Of a stretch of 64,000 bases of DNA, positions 54,577 to 64,000 are shown piece by piece (the first letter of the stretch is position 1; every line of letters starts with the position of its first letter). Location: positions 11,924,501 through 11,988,500 of the forward strand of contig CM075652.1 in NCBI GenBank assembly GCA_037953625.1, in the 5' to 3' direction. This stretch comes from Crotalaria pallida. Taxonomy: Eukaryota > Streptophyta > Magnoliopsida > Fabales > Fabaceae. Made by a program: the position numbers and the translations under genes. The notes under the pieces are model-generated. The model did not search any database and was not told the origin of the DNA. It was given only the letters and a program-made list of their open reading frames with translations.

Positions 54577-56372
54577 TTAATTTCTGTGAGATTTCAGCTT
54601 TTCTTCCAAGGATGGTTCATGATCCTCATCAAGATATAGATTTCCAAGAATGCTTGCAATATCATTAACATATATCTTTCCCAGCTTTCTAGGATCGGAT
54701 TTATCAAATATTACATGAATAGAATCTTCAATTGTATTACGAGATTTATTGTAAATCCTATAAGCTTTGCTTGATGCAGAATAACCAAGAAATATACCCT
54801 CATCAGCTCTAGCATCAAAACTCCCTAGATTGTCTCTACCATAATTATGCACAAAACATTTACATCCAAAGACTCTCAAATGGGATATGTTTGGTTTTCT
54901 CCCCTTAAACAATTCATAGGGGGTTTTATTTAAAATGAGTCGTATTAAAACACGGTTCATAACATAGCAAGCAGAATTTACAGCATCAGCCCAAAAATAT
55001 GCCGGTAAATTCATGTCATTAAGCATGGTTCGAGAAAGTTCTTTTAAAGATCTATTTTTCCTCTCCACAACCTCATTCTGCTCTGGAGTTCTTAGAGCTG
55101 AAAAATAATGCTTAATTCCATGTTTTTCGCAAAATTTTTTGAAAAATATGTTTTCAAATTCACTGCCATGATCAGTCTTAATGGATGAGATGCTCAAATG
55201 CAATTGGTTTTGAACAACCTTTGCTAGCTTTTTAAATTCACGGAATGCATCATTTTTATGAGAAATAAACAATGTTCATGTATACCTAGAATAATAGTCA
55301 TCCACAATTACCAAACAATAATAGTTGACACCAAAGCCTTTTGTTTGACATGGTCCAAAAAGATCCATATGTAAAAGTTCCAAGGTCCTTTGAGTGGAAA
55401 CAATATTTTTAGGAGGAAAAGATGCCCTTGTGATTTTTGATTTTGAACAAGGATCACATTTTCAGAAATCGAAAATTTTTGCTTTGGCAAACCAACTACT
55501 AAGTTTTTAGAAGATAATTTATTTAAATGGTTCTTGTGGATGTGACCTATTCTACGATGCCACAGCCAAGATTCATCCTCTTTACTTATTAGACATTTTG
55601 CATCATTTGAGGGAATTGAATCAAGATCAATTAAATAAATATTTTTTACCCTGCGAGCAATCAGCTTAACAAGATTATCAACTTTTCCCTCGACAATACA
55701 ATTACCAGAATAAAAAATAACCCTATTGCCCTTATCACATAACTGACTAATACTTAGCAAGTTATGCTTTAGGCCCTCAACATGTAGTACATTTTCAATA
55801 CAGGGGTTAGGAGGAGTACCTACTTTACCAATACCAAGTATCCTTCCTTTGTTGTTGTCACCGAAGGTCACGTGTCCTTGGTCCTTGGGAGTGAGATATG
55901 AGAATTTGGATTTGTCTCCATTCATGTGTTTCGAGCATCCACTATCCAAGTACCAGCAAGACTTCCTGTCCTCTGGGATGACCTCTTTTCCGTGTGCCAT
56001 GAGACATAGGTTGGTTGATTCGTTTGGCTCGTCTGAATCATCATCCGAGCTCTCCTCATTGTCTAGCCAAGCAATGTAAGCTTGTCTCCCTTTCCTTGAG
56101 CTTGATGCGTTTCTTTCGGAGCTTTCCTTCTTCTTTAGATATTGAATGCAATCCGCTCTAATGTGACCGGGCTTGCCACATTCATGGCATATGACAGAAG
56201 AACCTCCACTTTTGGCTACATCTTTCCTCATGGGAGAATTGAAGTTATTTTTATTTTTAAGAAATTTCCCAAACCTTTTCACCAAGAGTCCCATGTGCTC
56301 ATCACTGATAGATTCTTTGTCAGAGTCTCCTTCTGATGTTGGTGCTTCAGCCTTGAACGCTAGACCTTTCAC
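54577..56372 (-). pseudogene. Element E gag C-terminus, protease and integrase
   Basis: From 56,372: an acidic linker, CCHC knuckle CHECGKPGHIRADC, protease CWYLDSGCSKHM with the active DSG, then the GAG-pre-integrase motif LWHRRIGHIH. Near 55,460-55,300 the frame breaks (zinc-domain CDPC region and the first integrase segment). Reading resumes at 55,272 with KTDHGSEFEN (catalytic Asp) and NEVVERKNRSLKELSR (catalytic Glu), then WADAVNSACYVMNRV and HLRVFGCKCFVH. The IN-RT hinge to about 54,410 is eroded. The frameshift separates protease from integrase. Confidence 0.88.
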
Positions 56373-56418
56373 CTTTTTGTTCTCCTCCTCGTGTTGTGCT
56401 AATCTTTTGAGTTCGCTT

Positions 56419-57057
56419 TCATTGTTCCTGAAGCTTTCCGAAGAGAGTCGCCAATGTCATTGTTGAAAGATTTCTTGACTCCATAATTGCCGTCACTTTG
56501 GGTTGCCATTCTCTTCCTAACCACCTCAATACTTTGTTGATCAACTCCTCATTTGTAAATTTCTTCCCCAATGTTATGAGTTGATTAACGATCATTGTGA
56601 ACCTCATTTGAATATCTTGCACTGATTCTCCGTCCTTCATTATGAACAATTCATATTCTCCAGTCAAGGTGTTGATTCTCGACCTCTCGACCTCATTGGT
56701 ACCTTCATGTGTGACTTCTAAAGTATCCCACATTTCCTATGCTATCTCACATGTAGATATCCTGAAAAACTCATCATAACTCAAAGCAGATGTTATTATG
56801 TTTTTCGCTTTCAAGTCATATTGGACTCTTCGTCCCTCCCCTTCCGTCCACTCACCAATAGGTTTGTTGACTGTGATTCCATTTACCACATAGGTAGGAA
56901 CGTAGGGTCCATTTACGACCGCATCCCAAACTTTTAATTCTACTCCTTGAATAAAAATTTTCATTCTCGCTTTCCAATAAGCGTACCCCACTCCGTCAAA
57001 CATAGGGGGCCTATTCATAGAACTCTCTTCACCACCAAACGGAGAGTTTAAAGCCAT
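56419..57057 (-). pseudogene. Element E gag N-terminal (UBN2) domain
   Basis: Starts MALNSPFGGEESSMNRPP at ATG 57,057. YAYWKARMKIFIQG and SALSYDEFFRIS follow, then an amber stop replaces a residue just before MWDTLEVTHEG near 56,735. The same frame continues to GKLQEQ and stops again near 56,420, after which the CCHC part lies in another frame. Clearly related to the A/B Gag, though diverged. Confidence 0.85.
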
Positions 57058-57096
57058 CACTCTTGAGACTGTTAAGTCCTTTAACACAAGAGACTA

Positions 57097-57108
57097 GCTC
57101 TGATGCCA
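57097..57108 (-). other. Element E primer-binding site
   Basis: The plus-strand GCTCTGATGCCA gives TGGCATCAGAGC on the minus strand, one base different from the initiator tRNA-Met complement, two bases from the 5' LTR. Confidence 0.85.
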
Positions 57109-57110
57109 AT

Positions 57111-58629
57111 TGTTAGAATCGGCGTCAAACCTCGAGAGGGGGGTGAATCGGGTTTTATTAATTTTATTGGAAATTACTCGAATGATAGAAAAATTGTTTT
57201 ATGGAGAGATTAAATTTTTGAGCGTGAAGGCGAAGCGATAGATATGAAAATAAAATAAAGTAGCGCGGAAACGATTTAAATAAAATATAGCAGAAAATAA
57301 AAAGATAAGGGAAGAGGAACACGCAAACCAATTTTATACTGGTTCAGTCTTTCCAGCGAAAGACATACGTCCAGTCCCCAAGCGACCCGCTTGAGCTATT
57401 TATAACCTTTGAATTGAGCCGCACCCAATTACAACCAAGAGCGCTCCGCACACTACTAGGAACCTCCGTTCGCTAGGGACCTCAATAAATTCACCCAAGG
57501 GTTCCTCACCCTACAAGGGATCGATCCTTCACTCCTAGGGAGCCACTCCCTACAACTAAGGTTGAATACACGATATTGATGTGAGTGATACAATAATGTG
57601 TTCTAGAAAACACTTATACAACAATTAAGCTTCTATGGCAATGAAGTCAAGTCACAAGAGTATAGGCCAAAAGTAAGGTTTTCTTCTCAAAAAGATAAGA
57701 ACGTGAAAAGCTTGATTAAGGAGAAGAGAGAACGTGAATAGTAGAAGAAGTCTTAGAATTCGAATGAATTGATTTTCGAAACAATAAATAAAACATGTTT
57801 TAAAATCAAAAGCAAATCATAAAGATTGGAAAAATAAAACTAAAGATTTGATTCTTAAAACAAAAAAGGAATTAATTCAAAAATCATATCTAAAACGAAT
57901 TTCAGAAATAAATCATAATCAATTAAGTAAAAAACAAATATGGAAACAATTCAGATTGATTCTAACACGGATTTCAAAAATACTTAAAAGTAATCGATTA
58001 CATATCCAAGGTAATCAATTATTCCTTTCCTGTGAAAACAGTGAAATTCATTTTTTAAGAAAGTAATTGATTATTTAAAACAAGGTAATCGATTATCTGC
58101 TTCCTGTGAGAAAGGTAATCGATTATATGCTTCCTGTGAGAAAGGTAATCGATTATAACATAAGCTAATCGATTATCTCCAATTAAAAATCTCAGGTCAC
58201 AACTCAGAAATATAGTAATCGATTATCAAGGAGAGGTAATCGATTACTTCTGCTTATTTTCATAAAATTGATTTTCTAAAGTAGGGTATGTAACCATAGG
58301 TTTTCAAAAAAAAATTTAGCAGAAAATCTAACTTAAAATGATTTCAAAAACATTCTTTTTCTTCTCCTTAACTTAAACTTATTTTGGCAATTATACACTT
58401 GTAATAAAAACTTCATTACCTTACAAACTTCATTACCTTACAATTGCACCTATGGGCAAAGCTTCTAACTTAGATACTCTATTTGCTTGAACTTGAGCCT
58501 TGAGCTTGATTGATAGACCTTTTTTGTTATCAGCAAAACACTCTTTACGTCCTTGATAGACTTTGTTTGAACTTCTAAAAATCTTATAGCATAACTCTTT
58601 ACGTCCTCGGGAAAGCTTGACTTCCAATA
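57111..58629 (-). repeat. Element E 5' LTR
   Basis: Near-identical to the 3' LTR. Its outer terminus reads CTTCCAATA instead of CTTCCAACA, so the terminal CA is mutated to TA, but the TATAT duplication follows directly. It has one more AATCGATT unit than the 3' LTR near 58,110-58,155 and the stem-loop at 57,347-57,364. Confidence 0.88.
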
Positions 58630-58634
58630 TATAT

Positions 58635-60154
58635 AACACACAATCAATTCAAAAACAATTTAGTTTTCATGTCCTCATACCAAAACAAAAAGGGGCCGAA
58701 TTGAGCAACACAAACACACCAAAAATTACAAGTCTCAATTACTTAAACCAACTTAATCACTTCAAAGCATTCATATACCATTTCATTTAAAAGAAACAAA
58801 AATCATTGTAGCATTTTCTCATGCTTGACCGAATCTACCCTAGCAATGAACACAAAATTCTAATTCAAACTAACACATGCATACTCCCTAAATCAAAACT
58901 GTATGACCCTAACAATAACCAAACCAAGACAAAATCAATCCATTAATTTATTTTCACATAGAAACCGAAAAATAAGCCAAAAAAATAACAAAGGTTCTTC
59001 AATCATTAACATGCATCAAAGACAAAAACCATTTCCCTCATTTCCTACCCTATCAAAGACATGCATAGAGGAAAAATAGAAATTTTTGCAAACCAAATCA
59101 ACACAATAAGACATATACTTCAAGATCAACACAAATCAACTCATATTTCTTCATTCTTAACACAAATCAACTTATTAAAATGAAACAAAAATTATTTGGG
59201 AAAGAACAAGGGCAAATCCGTATGGCCCTTCATCATTGATGCATGTGCATTTTTTTTGTTTCTAAACTCAAATTCATGTATGTTAAAGTTTAGAAAATAA
59301 AGAGGATCAAAGAAAATCAACATGCAAGAGCTCCTTTGAATCAAAGCATCAAAACCTCCATGAACTCAAGCAAAAACCGAAAAATACAAAGGAAAAAGAG
59401 AAGAGAAATCAAGCTTTAAGATAAATACCTAGATTGAAGATGAAAAATGAGCAAGAAAAATCAAAGTCCCTCTTCCTCCTTTCTTCCTCTCTCCCTCGCG
59501 TTCTCTTTCTTCTTCTCTACCTCCTTTTTTTTTGTTCTAAGTTATGAGGGTGTGTAAGAGTGTAAGAGGGGTTTAGGGGTGGGTTATTTATAATGGGCAG
59601 TTTAGGTGGGGTTTGTGTCTTAAAATGGGGGTCAAAAGATTTCAAGAGGCATAATGGCACTTTTGCAATTTTGAATAACTTTAAGGTTAATGGTATGTTA
59701 GTTGGATGAGAGACAAAAATTAGTGGGTATTTAATTTTTGTTTAAAGAGGGTTTCTTGAGAAGACAAATAATTAATGCACTATTTTTTTTAATTTGAAAT
59801 TAAGGCTCTAAAAGTTATCTTCTCACTTAGCTCATAGGGTAAACTTAAAATTTTTCCTTCTCCCTTTAGGCTTGTGAGTGGTACTCTAGTGGTACTCTAT
59901 TAGAGAGGGAAATTAAATTTTTCCTCTCTACTTTAAAGGAAGTACAAAATAAAAATTTAATTTAACTAAAATATGAAATAAATCATGGTTTTAATAAAAA
60001 TAAAAATACAAAATTTACAATATTCTAAATTCATGAAAATTCAACTAAAATACTAACTTAATTTAATTATAAAAAGTGAATTTCTTTTAAGAAATCAAAT
60101 ATACTAAATAAATTTCTATTTTATTTTTCAATAAATAAAATAAGCGAGGAAATT
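58635..60154 (-). other. LTR F, 5' segment with TATA box
   Basis: The 5' part of LTR F (minus strand). It starts GTAATACCCACAATTTCC at 60,154. A TATA box TATAAATA lies at 59,586-59,593 on the minus strand, followed downstream by a purine-rich leader (59,460-59,530), which fits an LTR promoter and transcript start. No coding content. Confidence 0.5.
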
Positions 60155-60610
60155 GTGGGTATTACTCCCAAAGCCTTTCACGATCAAGCGAGCTTTATAC
60201 TTGATTAGTTCTCGGCATCGTTGTTAAGCTTGAACACCTATTTGTTCTTTAAGGCCTTTCCTGCCTTCAGGAAATTCCACCAACTCATAAGTATCCTTCT
60301 TCCACGAGGTATCCATCTATACTTGCATAGCTTTCATCCACTCGAACTTATCCTTATGATTTGAACTTCTTCAATACAGTGTGGATACCCCTCATCACTG
60401 AGAAGGATAAAGTCCGAAGTGGGGTACCTAGCGGATGGGAAACGCAATCTGTCTTATCTATGAAGTTCTGGTACAGGGATTGGATCCCCCTGCTTAACAC
60501 CTCCTTCATCTTCAGCGTTTTCAACTGATGGCTCATCCTCAATCCCATGGTCATCAAGCTCTCCCCTGCTATGGCATTTTCTTTAGGAGGAAAGATTGGT
60601 TTAAGATCAA
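60155..60610 (-). pseudogene. Copia integrase-RT hinge and RT N-terminus (old element G)
   Basis: Minus-strand pieces include WKKDTYELVEFPEGRKGLKEQ and, next to the F boundary, YKARLIVKGF, the N-terminal RT motif that directly precedes KRGIDFEEIF at the other side of F (22,501). Further upstream the hinge (60,600-60,354) is weakly recognisable. This joins the two sides of the nested block into one ancestral Copia element. Confidence 0.75.
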
Positions 60611-60800
60611 CATTACCACTAGAGCTGTCAAAATGGGCCGAACAGACCGGGCCGGGCCAAAAAAAACCCAAAAAATCATAGGGCTCGGGCTTCTTAATAT
60701 AGCATTTTTATTCAACCCGGGCTTTTTAGTCCTGTTCGATCGGGTTCAGGGTCGGCCCTGAAAAAAAGGAAAATTTTATTCGCATTTTCTTAACTTTACA
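60611..60800. repeat. GGGCC-rich sequence, possible hAT-type transposon end
   Basis: Begins CTAGAGCTGTCAAAATGGGC and contains CCGGGCCGGGCC-like and GGGCTCGGGC words. Such TAGAGCTGTCAA-GGGCCGGGCC blocks recur in plant genomes at ends of hAT-like elements. The opposite end and a target-site duplication were not found. Confidence 0.3.
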
Positions 60801-61350
60801 TGTGGATGTGTTCATTATAAAAGGAAAAAAAATACTTATTATTGGTTCAAAAAGAAACATGGGTAAAAAATAAAGGAAGTTTATATAAGTTGTAGTTTAA
60901 TTTATTCGCTACAACTACAATAATAAGGATCTTGAAATTACATGACTTTTACATATTATAGAGACAATAAGGAATACGATTACTAACCTTTATCCATTTC
61001 TATAGTTGGAAGAGAGTTCTCCAAATGCTCTTTGATTAAAAGTCACGAAACACATTTCTATTCCTTTGCCCCCTATGCTATTCTTTTCTATGCTGTTTGT
61101 TTAGCCGTTTTGTGATGGGGAGAGAAAAGAATACCCTATAGCCAGGAACAGGACCTGTTTCCTATAAATAGGTAAAAACCCTAACTATTATCCATTAGCT
61201 TCCATCAAGCTAATGAGCCTTCAGAAACAACCTCCCTTATATCTAATTATGATTAAGCCCATCAATATTTAATTATTTATTTACTAAACACACGTCAATA
61301 CATGTCACATGCACATCACATGAGACATACTAAGAAATTAAAATCTTACA
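60801..61350 (-). repeat. Probable 3' LTR of right-edge Copia element
   Basis: On the minus strand the LTR would begin TGTAAGATTTTAATTTC at 61,350, immediately after the purine tract CCAAGTGAGAGAA. A TATA-like CTATTTATAGG lies at about 61,160-61,175. The other LTR end was not found, so the left limit is a guess. Confidence 0.4.
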
Positions 61351-64000
61351 TTCTCTCACTTGGCTCATGTGACACAATTCAACGTTATGGTCTAATAAAC
61401 AAAATAATTAAATAAACAATTAATGTGCATTTACATGGCTAAATCATTTTATACTTAGATACTCTATTAATCATGATTAAAGATAGGAACTAATTCGGGT
61501 CATGGCGGTTGTACATCATTTGTTCGACATAGTTCCTTCCATGTACCACAAAATAGTATTTTCCTTAATACAATCTATAATTGGAAAATACATATTTGGT
61601 CCATAATGTATTTATTCAAGACAATACCTGTTTACATTACTCTAATACAATAATGCATGCCGTTCTAGAAAACAGGTAATCAGAAACATAATAAACATAT
61701 CATAAATGAGCTCAAAGTGTAAATTACATCATACATAAGGATGTCAACATCAAATTCAATTTTACTTAATAACAGCAATACCTATACTTTCAACATGTTC
61801 AATAAATGTTTAGGCAATAACCCTTTTTTCAAGGGATTAGCAATCATAAGATTGGTGCTAACATGCTCTATTGACAATCTTTGTTTCTGATCTCATTCTT
61901 TAAAGACAAAGTACTTCATTCACATACTTTTAGCACCTTTATAGTACATGTCATTGCTGCAAAACACGACAATACGTTTTCAGCGGCTAAGCAATATTGT
62001 CGACAGTTCTGTGCCCGAAATAAAATTTTGCAGTCAATTAGTTTGAATTGTAACCTCAAAACTTGTTACAAATTCAACATTCTGATCACCTCAATGCGAT
62101 CATTCATTACATAAGTAAGCATGTATTTACTCGTTCCATGTTAATACCTCAAGATTTTATGAGTATAGTTAATACTTCCTTAACGTAAATTTTATTCCTT
62201 CTTAATCATTCTAGTACTTTAATGATATATGCTTTCTGAGATAAGCCTAACAATTCATGTGACATATTCTAGAATATTCATTTTCTAATCACATGGCTCA
62301 ACTCACCTATATCTTTCATTCAAAGTTACTAGGAAAAACTTCTTAGTCTAGTGTAAAAGACCAAGATAATAAGTTGCAAGCAAGATATAATAACATACAA
62401 AATCAACATAATAAACTCACTCCCACTAACCTTCAAATATTTACACAAGTTAATTGTGTTTCCTTAAATCTAAAAGAAACAATAGTATCACTGACTTTCT
62501 TTTAGATACTATTGGTGGGACGTTTGTTTAAAATTGTATATTAATTTCCTTAAATCTGCACATTATGTGTTCAATCTTTTCAATTGAGAACCACATCAGT
62601 GGCTCATCCAAGTAAACTTCCTCCTATAAAATTCACAAGGTTGTTTTCACATTCTTCTACTGCAACTCCAAATCATTATGGACTACATAGGCCATGATGA
62701 TAATGCCGAATAAATCTTTCAGGAAATTGGTTAAATACCTCATTTATAGTTAATGTGAACATTGTGAGGGAAATCCTTCACAACAAATTTGGACTTGTAA
62801 CGTTCAAGGTTGTCACGAGAGTTATATTTGGTCTAAAAGGCTCACTTACCCCCCAACTCTCGGGCAACCTTTAGGCAATTCTACAAGGTCCCAAACAAAT
62901 AAAAAAAAATTTAATAGTTATCAATACTTTCATGACATATAACTATTTATCAGTATTATCACAACTTACGGCATGTGAAAACAACACATTATTATCATTA
63001 ATGACTAAGTCAAAAATTCATATTCTTGTAGATAAACCACTCAAACGTTCGAAATAGCAATTTTTTTTAATACTATTTCTCGTGGTTCTTCTACAATAAA
63101 ATCATGGTGAATAGTGAATTCATTTAAATGTTTTCGTACTTTACTGTTATACGATTCAAAAATAAAAGAAATAATTCTTGTTGAGGTAGAAGAACAAATT
63201 ACAAGAACTTGCACCCTAACTCCGTTAATTTCCACATTATGTGGAACTATACTCCCAGTAATTTCACCATTCTCAATGAATCTGTCATTCTCAGATTGAA
63301 TAATTCTTGTAATATGGTTAGAACAATAAGGTCTATACCTTTTGATTTATTTGGATAATCAATGAAATACTCACTGATGTTTTACATCCATTTTCTTTTA
63401 TTGCGGATTGCAATCCTTGTTTTTACTCGACAACCGCAAATATGTGGGTGCCTTAAATTGGGTATCCTATTAGCACACGTTTTAAAATTGTCTTTGGCAC
63501 CGTCTTACTAGGAACCCTGTTCAATAGACAAATGACAGTTTCAAGACATACATTCAGCATTTCGGGTAAAGACTAAATATCATACCCCTAACCATATTCA
63601 TTAATATTCTATTATGCCCTATATACACCATTTTGTTGCAGTGTAACTGGCATTGTGTATTACACACAAATAACTTATTTCTTGAGGAGTTTAACAAACA
63701 GTCATGGATATTGTCCATTTTAATTACTTCTTTTATGGCAGTTATCATCTCTTTCATACTTGACAACATTCACCTATATGTCTAAATAACTTTCTACTTT
63801 GTTCAAGTAAATTTTCGAGGCATTCTTTACTTGAGATTTCTCACGATACATGTAGACATATAACTATAACATGAATGTTATACTTAAAGATGATGACATA
63901 CCTTTTCCTTTCTAAAAGAAGGTTAACGTTAGAGGTCCACAAGTTTAGACGAACACATTTTCAAGAAGCTGGGTACTTCTTGTGGCTCCTTTCTTTGCGT
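61351..64000 (-). pseudogene. Decayed Copia pol at window edge (partial)
   Basis: Minus-strand fragments in changing frames match a Ty1/Copia polyprotein. At 63,760-63,560 the integrase YTMP...QQNGV and NMVRGM region is readable. At 63,500-63,250 LNRVPSKTVPKT, then IGYP and RFIEN-like words appear. At about 62,850 ERYKSKFVVK matches the RT start. Order integrase then RT on the minus strand is correct. Stops and shifts are numerous. RNase H and most of RT (61,351-62,800) are too eroded to delimit. Gag would lie to the right, beyond the window. Confidence 0.65.

Larger units (their letters stand above)
50990..58629 (-). mobile_element. Element E: Copia (Sirevirus-like) retrotransposon, degenerate
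   Basis: Minus-strand element with perfect duplication TATAT at 50,985-50,989 and 58,630-58,634. LTRs are 1,516 bp (50,990-52,505) and 1,519 bp (57,111-58,629). Internal order on the minus strand is primer site, gag, protease, integrase, RT, RNase H, polypurine tracts. Several stops and frameshifts disable it. Repeated A/G tracts ending GGGGGAG near 52,510, 52,670 and 52,725 and the UBN2/CCHC gag place it near Sireviruses, but no env-like frame exists. Confidence 0.92.
22502..60154 (-). mobile_element. Solo LTR F (Gypsy-like), antisense, split by H, A and E
   Basis: F is inserted in Copia G between KARLIVKGF and KRGIDFEEIF. Its left end is TGTAACACCCCG and its right end GTGGGTATTAC, so on the minus strand it starts (T)GTAATACCCAC and ends CGGGGTGTTACA. 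TGTAACACCC-type termini are typical of chromovirus (Tekay/Del) LTRs. The flanks ACCCA (22,497-22,501) and TCCCA (60,155-60,159) form an imperfect target-site duplication. Its own sequence lies at 22,502-23,015, 26,875-27,096, 48,507-50,989 and 58,635-60,154, about 4.7 kb with no coding content. An element reduced to one long LTR is the simplest reading; a coding-free TRIM/LARD is the alternative. Confidence 0.6.

Overview
The window is plant nuclear DNA, most likely from a legume (Fabaceae, probably phaseoloid/soybean-like). It has spliced genes with GT-AG introns, a chloroplast-targeted ClpB, a prenylated plant MUB protein, and Sirevirus-like, Athila-like and LINE retroelements of the kind common in soybean relatives. 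The legume assignment is inference from repeat style; no species marker was read.

Left part (1-19,140): two host genes in the same orientation on the minus strand. CLPB3-type chloroplast disaggregase occupies 13,323 down to 4,557. Its ten exons join without a break into 978 codons. A three-exon membrane-anchored ubiquitin-fold gene (MUB) occupies 18,218 down to 14,983 and encodes 117 aa ending in CVIL. Around and inside them lie small or decayed repeats: a CACTA-like terminus, an old LTR, a LINE reverse transcriptase remnant, a LINE 3' tail in ClpB intron 9, two Mutator-like fold-back elements with target-site duplications, a Stowaway-like MITE and an Au-like SINE. Twin G-boxes sit about 110 bp upstream of the ClpB ATG.

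Right part (19,600-64,000): almost entirely nested retrotransposons, which can be ordered by target-site duplications. An old minus-strand Copia pol (pieces at 19.6-20.3, 21.9-22.5 and 60.15-60.6 kb) was split by a solo LTR D (20,279-21,892) and by a large antisense solo LTR F (22,502-60,154). F received solo LTR H (23,016-26,869, TSD TATCA), gag-only Sirevirus-like element A (27,097-48,501, TSD TAATT) and Copia element E (50,990-58,629, TSD TATAT). A's 3' LTR received B, a second copy of the same family in opposite orientation (32,278-48,109, TSD CAAAT). B's 5' LTR received Athila-like Gypsy element C (37,165-47,242, TSD ATAAT). The right edge is another decayed minus-strand Copia that runs out of the window.

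The most interesting signals are: (i) A and B each keep an uninterrupted 595-codon gag and no pol; (ii) A and B together form an inverted repeat with arms of about 4.5 kb around a loop of about 0.4 kb; (iii) three different Copia LTR families share a short stem-loop at the same place, with different stem sequences but preserved pairing, flanked by conserved blocks.
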